The notes under the pieces: generated by a model | Told to the model about the DNA's origin: nothing | Databases searched by the model: none | The model's input: the letters and a program-made list of their open reading frames with translations, nothing else | DNA from: Lucifuga dentata | Taxonomy: Eukaryota > Chordata > Actinopteri > Ophidiiformes > Bythitidae | Assembly: GCA_014773175.1 (NCBI GenBank) | Contig: VXCM01001257.1 | Location: forward strand, 62,001-126,000 | Length of the DNA stretch: 64,000 nucleotides | Direction of reading: 5' to 3' | Shown here: piece by piece, positions 48,279-60,200 of the stretch | Position numbering within the stretch: the first letter of the stretch is position 1 | Layout: each line of letters starts with the position of its first letter | Made by a program: the position numbers and the translations under genes

Positions 48279-51200
48279 ATGTACTCTGAGTGGCGCTCGC
48301 TGCAGCTGGTGGTGCAGAGTGACCAGGGCCACCTCAGTGTTCTGCACACCTATCCCACCACCGTGGGCACTGAGGTGGCAAATGCTGTGGTTAAGCCACT
48401 GGGCACAGCTGTAAGCCCTGTCGCCACAGAGAACATCCTCAAGACTGACAAGGAGGTGAGGAAGAGGGCCATGCTGGTGTAAATCAGACACCAGAATATA
48501 CAATACACTCAAGACACAACACAGATAAATACACTTTTATAGTGCAGTGTGTGTGCTTTAAACATTGCTTAGACATTCTGGTCCATGTTGACGTAATCCT
48601 TTACCTTGATGCTATTTGATGCATGTTTTCATGGATTTGCTGTACATTCATGCCATAAATCTCCAATTCTACCCCAAAGATGCTTCATTAGGTTGAGATT
48701 GAGATCTGGTGACTGGGAAGGCGACTGGACTCATTGCCATTTTTGGGGAGCTTGAGATAACATTGTATCGTGTGTGTGTGTGTGTTATCTGGTTGGAAGT
48801 AACACTTACAAAATTTATAGGCTGTAGCAATGGGCAGCAATGATACTGTGGTATTTATACAAAGCTTGTTGGTCTTATCTTAAAGCTTACACCAACACCA
48901 GCCTGAACTGTTGGATGGATTTATGTTGTCTACACTAAATTCTGACCCTAACATCCGCACGTTGCAGTAGAAATGTTTTTCTAATCCTCAGGTGTTCCGT
49001 GTTGCTGAGCCTTTGTTTCTTGTTTGTAATGATGGAAGTGGAACTCAGTGTGGTTCTGCAGCTGTAGCCCGTCCACCTCAGAGTTTGAAATATTGTGTGT
49101 GAAGTGACGCCCTTTTGCTTGCTGCTGTTTCAGTTTAATAGTTATTTGAGTTACTGTTGCCTTCATGTCAGCTGTAACCAGTTTGGCCATTCTGTGATCT
49201 CTCTTGTTAACAAAGCTTTTTTTTTTACCCACATCGCCACCACTCACTGGATTCTCTGTAAACGCCAGATACTGTGGGTGTGTGAAATCACCGGAGATCA
49301 GAAGAGATACAGAAACCATCCAGTCTGACACCAACAGTTATTCCACACTCAGATCACGTCTTCCTCATTCCGATGTTTGGTCTGAACAACAACTGAACTC
49401 TTGTGCTTTTAACACATGAATTGCTGCCATATGATGAGCTGATCAGATATTTGCATTACCAACCAGATGTACAGGTTCCCTTCATAAAATACCCACTAAG
49501 TGTATAATGGTATTACCTTTGCAGCTGCTTAAGGAGCGGCTGCAACTCCAAAGCATTAGAGAGCATTTGTTGTGTGTTCATTTAGAGATTGTACAACTTG
49601 AAGGAAGTTGGTGACTTCGATCCATCAGAACATTCACTAAAGACAAACAGCTCTGCGCTTTTTGGTGGCGATATCAGGGATGTAACACAGAATGTCCAGT
49701 GTGTTTTTCATCTTGCATGTCGTGTCGACATAAATGAGCAGAAACATGATACACTGGAAACATTATGAAACGCTGCAGTGTACATTAGCCTCCATCTATT
49801 GCACAACGTTGAGCTGCAACTAGATGTTATTAACACATAAGAAGCCAGAATCAAAATTGGTGCTAGCTTGTTGCTGCTTATCACAGTCAGAAGGCATGTT
49901 TGCCATGAAATGTCTCCATATGTTCCATATTGTATTGATAGAATACATACATTGATATTTACATGCCTTAGCTTTATATTTTTTCTATATTTTGTTGTGC
50001 CTTTTTTTTTTTTAAATAGAAAAGCTAAAATATCTAATTTCAATACATTTTCGGACGCTGTCCATCAGTGCTTTGTAGAATGACCGTTTTGATCACAGCT
50101 GCAGTTTCTTCCGTTTTTCCTTGCACATCCACACTTCTGGATTCTGGATTTTTGTTGCAACAACTGAGGACATTCAGAGACTTGTTGCTAATCCAGCGCC
50201 TTCGCTGTGTGCTTTGTGTTGCCGTCATGCTGATGTGACAGTGAATAAATTTTGGGTTCAGTCTGAGGTTGCATGGAGCAGGTTTTAGTCAAGGAACTTA
50301 ATGTATTTAGTTCTGTTCTTCATGCCATGGTTACCTGTCGGGATGACGTTCGCCAGGTGGCCAGACAACAGAGTTTTACACTCAGGCTAAAGAGTCCAGT
50401 TACTCCAGTATGAAGGCTTAAGTGATGGAGAGCCACAGAGACGATTGTGCTTCTGACATATTCTCCTGTCAAAGGAACCCTGAGGCCAAACACACCCAGA
50501 CACATAACAGCTGCTCCTTCTCTTTCCAGATTAAGCAAGAAGAATGAAGGCAGCAGCGAGCTGACAGTTGCTACGTCAGTAGTAATACCTGATACATCTT
50601 TATCAGCTCTATCTTTTCCTTGTGTGCATGATTATGCACAGACACAAGGAAATTACATTACAGATGGCTGTTTGTGAGTCAGAACAGTCCAGATGCACAC
50701 ATTACTTTATGTTTGAGGATATGCTTATTAGCGACATAGCTGCTGTTGGTTGATACATGGGTATTTGCTAGTTGTGAATCTGCACTTTCCATTAAAAAAT
50801 TAGACTGTTCTTGATTTGGCAGATAAACAGATAAGTGGTTTATTATTTGTGTAAATCTATGTTTCTTGCTGTGCGATGCACCAAACAGGCAGTATTATAT
50901 CAAAAGAATGTCAGCATTTACAAAATAAGGGATTGTTTAAAGCACACTGTCACGGCCTAGCCTTTACTTAGTGTTTCTTTCCATGTATAATCTATAAGCT
51001 CTATCTCTAGGTTCCTCCAGGAGCCTGCAGCAGTTACCTGTGGGCGGGTCTTTAAAACCCATGGGACCTCTGGGTTTCTCCTCCTCGCTGTCTCNCAGTT
51101 ACCTGTGGGCGGGTCTTTAAAACCCATGGGACCTCTGGGTTTCTCCTCCTCGCTGTCTCCGCCCTCAGTCTCTCTTTCCCTGCTCATTTGAGCTCATCTC

Positions 51201-54200
51201 TTCCATGCAGCACTTTCCTTTCCCTGTTCCTTTCTTTTGTTCTTTTCCTGGCCAGGCACAGGTTACAGCAAACAGGCAGTATTATCTCAAAAGTTTGTTT
51301 GATTCGATCTTGGTTTCTTTATTTAACTCTCACTCACCACACACACTTCCACTCATGCCACACTCTGCATTGATCTTGCTGATGGACCACACACACCTTA
51401 TTGTTTGGTTGTGGTCGTACTTTATTTGTTACTTTAAATAAATTTGGTTAACTATTATTGGTGTGTTTGGTCCTCTATTTGTTATGTCTTGAGCCAGGCC
51501 GTGACAGATTGGGGTCTCGTCCATTTAGTAGGTAACACACATCATTTGTGAGAGCTGCCATTCTTCAAGCTCTCCTCCTGCTGTTTGCTACAACCATATC
51601 AGTAACTCCTAACTTCAGAACACCTGATAATTATTTGGCCTGCAGGTGAAGTGGACCATGGAGGTGCTGTGTTATGGACTGACCCTCCCTCTTGAAGGAG
51701 ACACTGTCAAGCTGTGTGTGGATGTCTACACTGACTGGATGATGGTGCTGGTGTCGCCCAGGGACTCCATGCCTCAGCCTGTGGTCAGGGAGCCCAATTT
51801 GTACGTCCAGACCATCCTTAAACATCTCTACAACGTCTTTGTACCAAGGTATGGCCGAAACGTTCAAGGATTGGCCAGTATCTGTAATTAACTGTCTGTC
51901 GTTGCTGTTAGAGCTCTTCACTCAATTATTCATTCATCATTCTGTCTTTTTAGTGCCGTCAGGTTTATTTTATCTGCTGATATTTTCCATATTAGTGTTA
52001 CATACTGAATACTGTCATCTTTGCAGTTTTTTGTCTCATCCCTCCTCTGTCTTTGCTTATCTCTGTCTAAATGCCCTAATTTATCCCCTCATTTCAAAAT
52101 ATCCCTCCTCTCCGTCTCTCCCTTCAGACCTGAACAACACAGTCTGAACCACATCAGACTTTGCCAGCAGGTTCTGACTGCAGTCCAGAAACTGGCACGA
52201 GAGTCTGTTTCCATGGTGAGGGAAACATGGGAGGTGCTGCTGCTCTTCCTGCTTCGCATCAACGACACACTGTTAGCCCCGCCCACTGTTGGAGGTAAGC
52301 CCGACTCTGATCTTTAAAGCAAAGCCGCTATATATATATATATATATATATATACTTTCCCATTGCTGCTCTCAGTAGTAACCATGTGATGTTCTCCCGT
52401 TTGTTAAGTTGGGGTGGCAGAGAAACTGGCGGAGAAGCTGATGGCCGTGCTGTTTGAGGTGTGGCTGCTCGCATGCGCCCGCTGCTTTCCTACGCCGCCA
52501 TACTGGAAGACTGCGAGAGAGATGCTGGCTAACTGGAGACACCACCCTCCTGTTGTAGAGCAGTGGAGCAGAGTGGCCTGCGCCCTGACGTCCAGGTGAC
52601 AATCTATGTGGCTTAAAATTTACATCATACAAGCTGCATAGCTTACGCTTAAAGGACCATACCACCCATTTGTATGTTTGAACCTAATATATTCAATTTT
52701 CATACATACAAGGTTACTAACAATCATTTCCCAAAGCATACTACTGGAACAGTGAATTAAAAATGTTTTTCCTACCTTCCAGACCTCCATTGTGGTACGC
52801 TATTAAAATCAACTTATTGATACTTGAAATGTTCTTGGGATAGGTAATCCATCATCACCAACAAGACGTGTATTCAGGTTTTTTTTAGAAGTTACGTAAT
52901 TTTTAGCGTTTAAACATAATAAAAAGCGTGGAGTGAATGTATGTCTCCACCGGGGAATATAGTCCCAAAAGAAGACCTGTGTTTATGGAAAAATTTAAAC
53001 AACCATGACTTCATAAGGCTGTGTAACTATTGGCAGGAGAAACATCAATTTTTAAAGTGGATGTATCACTTTTAATATTTGAGTTTGAAAGATTAAGAGA
53101 TTTTGCAAAATATAAGGAAAGCTGAAATTATAATTTCCTTATATTTTTGCAAAATATAAGGAAAGCTGAAATACAGTTTTATCCTTTGGGAAATGATTAT
53201 CAGTAACCTTAGGTGTATGAAAATTGAATATATTAGGCTCAAATATGCAAAATGGGTGGTATGGTCCTTTAATAAACACTTAATTAGGGTCACATCAAGT
53301 AGCATCCATGAGGAGAGAACTGTAATTGTGGACTTGTTGTAGCAGAAGGATTTGGGCAGAATCTGCACAGCTTCTCTTAATTTTTCAGCAAAATAACTCT
53401 GAAATATTTCAACAAAATATTCAAATGTGAATCAGTTCTCTTGAGGACCAGCAGCTCTTTAGAAGTAAACTACACCTGCAGACAGACTTGCAGTGTAACA
53501 AAAAGCAGCACTGCTCCATCACCTTCCAATGCGTCATTAATAATTCATTAGAATGAAAGGAAAAGCAAACCCTCTCCAGGACAGAGTGAAGTAACCTTTC
53601 AAAGCTGTGGATTTATTGGAGGGTGTAGTAATAGTAACAGGAAAAATGATAGATTTTTCAGTTTCCAGTTAAGCCTTTCAGGACCGGACCTGTAGTATCT
53701 ACTGAGTGTTGGCATTCCTGTCTTATTTATTCAACCCAGGCTGTTGCAGTTCACCCATGGACCCTCCTTCCCGCCTTTTAAAGTTCCCGATGAGGATGCC
53801 AACCTGATTCCATTAGAGATGGACAATGATTGCGTGGCACAGACGTGGTACCGCTTTCTTCACATGCTCAGGTACAGACTCACAATGTTATTGGAGTTTG
53901 CTTAGCCATATCTTGAAAAAAGAGATGGTCTTTCTTAATCAAACTAACCTGAAATTGATAACAATGAAGACAGAAGTTCTGAATAAATGGTAAAATATAA
54001 ATTGGCTTCCACTGAAATTTTGAAAGCCCCTGCAGTGCTGCTAATGTCTCATTGTGGGCAGTGTTAAAGGAGCTTATTATATTCTCTATCCAAATCAGGG
54101 AAGCATGACACTCTTCTCAGAAATGTCCAAACTTGATCAGCATCTTTAATTTTGCTAAAGCCACAAATTTTCCCACTTTCTCTGTGGTTTGTAGCAACCC

Positions 54201-57200
54201 AGTGGACCTGAGCAACCCTGCAATCGTGAGCACCACTCCAAAGTTTCAGGAACAGTTTCTCAACTCCAGCGGCATCCCGCACGAAGTGGTGCTGCATCCT
54301 TGTTTGAAACAGCTTCCCCAGATCTTCTTCAGGGCCATGAGGGGTGTCAGCTGCTTAGTGGATGCCTTCCTGGGTAAGAGCATGTTGAGTTAAGATAAAG
54401 AAAAAAAACAAACTCTAGGGTCTTGATTGTTCAGATGTGTTTTTATTTACTTCCAGGCATCCATTGGTGCCCATTCATTTTGCTGCTGACTGAAGCTCAA
54501 CTCGTACAGAGTTTAATCTTGTTTTAGTGACATCACAATGTAAACATGTCTACTTCTGTTGCTCAAATTTATATCATTATTGCATTGATTAATTTGCAAA
54601 ACCTGCACTGAATTAGCAATAACATTGATGTAACTTTGATTTAAAAAAAAAAAAAAAAAAAAAGTAAAAGTAGATATGAAGTTCTGTCTCTAGCAACTTT
54701 TAAGTCTCTACAAGTTGATTTTCATATGTTGGTGAAATTAATGAAAACAAGTTGCTGCTTGTGGGCAGGGAAAAAATGTCGAAACGCTTAAAACACCATG
54801 TATGGTTTGGATAATGACCTACAGTATATGTACTACAAGCTAAAATATGTAAAAACACAGTAGTCACATGCACTTTAAAGCTAATCATCAGTTTCTGTTA
54901 GAGATTGTATTATCAACTTGTAGGATCACTCAGTTATTCAGGAAATCCTGTTTACACATTTGAATAAAAACATGTCGGCATGTATGTTTCTCTTTACACT
55001 GTAGGTGTCTCTGTTGAAAAGAGAGTCGTACGGGAGAGGGTGTTCTCTTTTTCTCCAGTGCTGCTCTCTCATGGTATAAACGTCAGCATCAACTCACCAT
55101 ATGAGACGGGCATATGCGGTGGTCTGTGTTGATTGGTGGTGATCCATTTAACACCTGGGCTTATGCTTTTCCTAAATTACACGTTTCAGCCTTAAATTCA
55201 AGCAGAATAACCAGGTCATCAACAAGGTGTCTGCTGCAGGAATAAAAAAGGAAAGGCATTTGATCAAGATGGATAGATATCGATCATTGGTGATTCATAT
55301 CTAACCATATCCTGCATGTCTACAAAATGATTAAATATTGTCTGTGATCAACTCACAGGATCTAAAACCATTTCTTTTTTTCCTCTCTCACATAACATTA
55401 AAAAATCTCCAAATGGCTCAAAATGATTATATTTACCCAAAGCGAGTTCTGTCTGCAATAAAACAAGAAGGGACGAGGAATTCTGGTGTTGGTTAAGGCG
55501 AATCTTAATCTTTAATCTGCCATGAAGATAACCTCGCTGTGGTCCTCTACAAATTACGCCTTCCTCTCTCAACAGGTATATCGCGTCCCAGAGCTGACAG
55601 CGCCCCGCCCACCCCAGTTAACAGAATGAGCATGTCCCCGCCCCCCTCCGTTACCAACACCACGCCCCCTCACAACCGCAAGCAACGGCACACCGTGGTC
55701 ACCAAAACCACCAGCAAGAGTTCAACTGTGAGTATTCCATCTTCTCCGTGCAGAATTAGAAACGAGTTTGAATGGTCAGCAGCTAGTCTACAAAATCTTT
55801 CACGTCCCTTGCCTCGTTTGTGCGTTTGTGTTTTACGGAGCATCACAAACCAGCTAGGAGGATCGTAGATGTGTGTGTAGTTTGCTCACATAACTTAAAA
55901 TGATGTCAGGCAATTCTCTCCACATCTTTTGGAGCTGGCAGTATGTCATTGCCTTGAATTGCTTTATTAAACATATTTGGACTTTATGTTACTTGATACT
56001 CAGGCTAATTTCCAGCATTTTCTTTTAGTTACCGGTAAATTGCCAATATTTAGTTTTTTTTGTTTTAATCAGGACATGAGTTGCTTGGCAGCTTTTGCTA
56101 CCTTTTTAATCGTTTTGAAATGGGTCTTATATTCTTTATCAAATGATATGGAATTTATCTATTGACTCTGAAAGTTGCAAGTAAGTAGTAGTAGTTGCAA
56201 GAAGAAACATCAAGCAAAGAACAAATCAGGTGGTGTTGTATATACATATACTGTGAAGCTACTAGTTTGGTCTGGGATCCATAATTATAAATAGGATGTG
56301 TTGATTGCTGTATTTATTCTGAAGCACACTTCCTGTTTTTTAGTTTTGCCACGCACCACATCATGTGATCACATGTTGTGGGCGGAGTTTGTTTTGCTTC
56401 TGTGGGTATTTATGGCCTTGTATAGTACTCCATCGATGTTTGCCGGTCGAACCGTTGCACTTAATAAACCTTTGGGAGCTATAAGTTCGGCGTGTGGTCT
56501 ACCCTTTTTTCGTGCAAGAAACATCAAGCAACCATGTGACACATCTTTCCTGAACGCTCTAAACTGGAAAGTTGTGGCGTCAAGTAGTTTTCTGTTAACA
56601 GCTTAAAGGACCATACCACCCATTTTGCATGTTTGAGCCTAATATATTCAATTTTCATATGTTACGTTACTGACAATCATTTCCTAAAGGATAAAACCGT
56701 ATTTCAGCTTTTCTGATATTTTGCAAAATCTCTTAATCTTTCAAAATCAATTCAAGCGATACATCCACCTTAAAAATCCATGTTTTGCCTGCTAATAGTT
56801 ACGCAGCCTTATGAAGTCACGGTCCTTTAAATTTTTTGATAAACGCAGGTCTTGTTTAGGGATTATATTCCTCAGTGGAGGTATACATTCACTCCATGCT
56901 TTTTATTGAGCTTAAATGCTAAAATTACATAACTTCTAAAAAAAAACAAAAACCTGAATACAAATCTTGTTGGTGATGATGGATTACCTATCCCAAGAAC
57001 ATTTCAATTATCAACAAGTTGATTTTAATAGCAGAATGAACTGAAACCAATGGTGGTTTGGAAGGTAGGAAAATTTTTTTTTTGACTCACCGTTCCAGTA
57101 GTGTGCTTTGGGAAGCGAATGTCTTACGTGTATGAAAATTGAATATATAGGCTCAAACATGCAAAATAGGTGGTATGGTCCTTTAATCAGAAGTTTTATT

Positions 57201-60200
57201 TCCATATTTCCTCACCTCACAGGGAGCTGGTGGGCAAACAACCAAAGCGTCCCAGCAACAACAACAACAGCAACAGCAGCAAACTTCATCATCCCCAACC
57301 CTGCTGTCCAGCCCCAACCAGAGCAGCTGGGAGTCTCGGCCCCTGCCGGCCCCCGCAAGACCCAAAGTCAACAGCATTCTCAACCTGTTCGGCCAGTGGC
57401 TTTTTGACGCGGCTCTGGTCCACTGTAAGCTCCACAGCGGCCTCAGCCGAGACCCCAGCATGACCGGTAAGAAGTGAACCTCGTGCGATGGCTAATGTAG
57501 CATTTCCATTTCTGCATGGGCAGGTGGGTGTTTTGTTGCTGTTCATTAGTATGTTTTTTTTGTGGAGTTACCCGTGTTTTGATGTTTGTGTTATTTTTAC
57601 TGTATGTTGTTCAGGATATTCTTTCCTTTTTTGCCATTTTCTCTGAGACTTCTTTGTGCCTTTCTGTGAGCGGAGGGCTGATATTAGATTTCCATCTGAT
57701 TTACAACCCATTTACATCTGCCGACTCTTTAAACCTGGATGATACTGCATATAGGATACAACTACACTTATGTCTCGGACTTCATACAAGCTCGTATTAT
57801 TGAATTTAGGCGATGACAGCACACAGTACTTAAGTTGATGAAGGCACATAAAAGTATTTGAAAAGAAATTGGCTTTATCATTGGCTCCTCATTTAACTTT
57901 CTCTTTTTGGTGTAGTGTCCTGCACGTGTCTACCATGTCTGATTAATGTTGAAAAGTTGTAGTAGGTCATCCATTGAGGAAAACAAAAACACAATTCATG
58001 CCTGATATGAATTGGTCCGAAAATATTGGATCTGCTTTGATTTTGTGTCTCTCCACTATTTCTGTTATCTTGCAGCCTCTTTTATCCAAATTCTCCTTTC
58101 TTATAAATCTTGTAAGTAGGAATGGCAGCTTTTTTTCCCTCACTTGATTCGCGTTTCTTGACAAATTTCTGCTTTTTAGTTCATTTTCTCATGATCATCG
58201 CCATTATTGCCATCGTTTTCTGTTCCCACTTCTTGTCATATGAACGTTCACCAGCGTTCTCTCAGCGTTCTCCAAAGGTGATGGAATGGTTTCACCAACT
58301 GACCACGTTTCTCGACCATAATGTTGCCAGTTTGTGACAACGCCACACTATTTTAAGTTTTCATTTTCATTTTCTTTTGGTCACACTAATTCTTATTATT
58401 TAGCCTCAGACCCCCTCAAGTTCAGCATTAATGTTTCTTGTAATTTCCTTTTGTATTGTTGGTTCATCTGAGTTTTGATTTTACTGGTTTTAGTGCCTCA
58501 ATGCATGAATTGAATGGTCTGTACTTGGAGTGACAGTCCTAAAAGCAACAAGGGAGCTGACACAGGGATTTTGCTTTGTGGTGTTGCATCAGAAAATGAC
58601 TGATAAAATTCAGTATCAACTTTATTAAGTTTTGTGACAAACTCTTTGTGTCAGAGGTCCCTTTTCTGACTGCTTGTTAAAGGTGTGAGTGTGTGTTTGC
58701 AGTGATTGAAGTCTTTGTTCTATCTTGTTCTGATAGTGGTTAATTGTCTGCTTTGTGGTTTATTTTTCAAATTTTTTTTGTTATTTGCTTTTTGTTGCAG
58801 CGTGCATATATTAGACGTGTCTATGTTTGCCTGTTTCTCATACATGCATGTTGGACGACCACATTTCAATTCAGGTTCCTCTCATTCTTTGTCCCGTCCC
58901 ATACTCTTCAGCGATAGCCACTCAAGTGGGTTTGGAGCTGAGAAGGAAAGGTTCCCAAATGTCTACGGACTCCATGGTGTCCAACCCCATGTTTGACGCC
59001 AACGAGTTCCCAGAGAGCTACGAGGCAGGACGAGCCGAGGCCTGCGGGACTCTCTGCCGCATTTTCTGTAGCAAGAAAACTGGAGAAGAGATTCTACCTG
59101 TCTACCTGTCCAGGTAACACGGTCGCTAAACTCTGATTGTAGCAGTAACATAAGAATTCAGTTTCAGTGTTGTCAGTGTTCTAAAAAGTAAAAAAAAAAA
59201 AACTGTACATATGTTGCGTTCCAAGTTCTTATTTGATCGCTCCTCGATCCTCGCGTGACCCGGAAACCAATCTGGTCCGCCATCTTTAAGGACGTCCCAA
59301 AGCGCTTATTTCTGTTCTGAGGATGGAGGAGCTTCATCTGGGAGACATGAGCAAGGAGACGCGAGAGGCTCCTATGCGGAAGTCTGTTACCTGACAGAAA
59401 CGCCCCTTTACTGGAAGTCTGTTTCTGATTGGACAGATCTATTGCAGCTGATCCAATACAGCGACATGCATCTTAATATAACCACACAGTTTCATCAAAC
59501 GTGAACAGAAAAATAACAGCAACATCTCAGGTGTAAGATGATTCTGATTATTGATGTTTAATTTTGTCTGGTTGATCATCTCTGATTAAAACGACTGGAT
59601 GCGTGTTTAATGCAGCTCTGAATGATAAAGAAACATAAAACACACATATATCGCCAGATTATATCGTCAGATTGTTCTGGACGTTTGTCAAACTGTCCAT
59701 GTTAATTGTTACANGCCAGATTATATCGTCAGATTGTTCTGGACGTTTGTCAAACTGTCCATGTTAATTGTTACAATAATAATCAGAGGAGAATATTTCA
59801 TAATTTTATTATCTTGTAGAAACTAAAACACAGCAGCTTCAAGCTGATCAGCTGTGTGACAAGTCACATCGCTTCAGAATCTTTAGGAGTGAGGATGTTT
59901 CATTTCTCTTAAATCATTGTTCCTCAGCTCCTCTGTCCTCACCTCTTTTCCTCGCATCTTCACTGGGTGGGACTAAGACGCGAGGAAAAGACGCAAGTGA
60001 GGGAAACGTGGAAAGGAAATAAGAACTTGGAACGCAGCAATTGTCTAGATTGAATTGTCATTTTTGTTAAGCGAGACGTTCCTCTTTCTGTGCAGGTTCT
60101 ACATGGTCCTGATCCAGGGTCTCCAGATATCAGATTTCATCTGTAGACCAGTCCTGGCTTCCATCATTCTCAACTCTTCCTCTCTTTTCTGCTCTGACTT

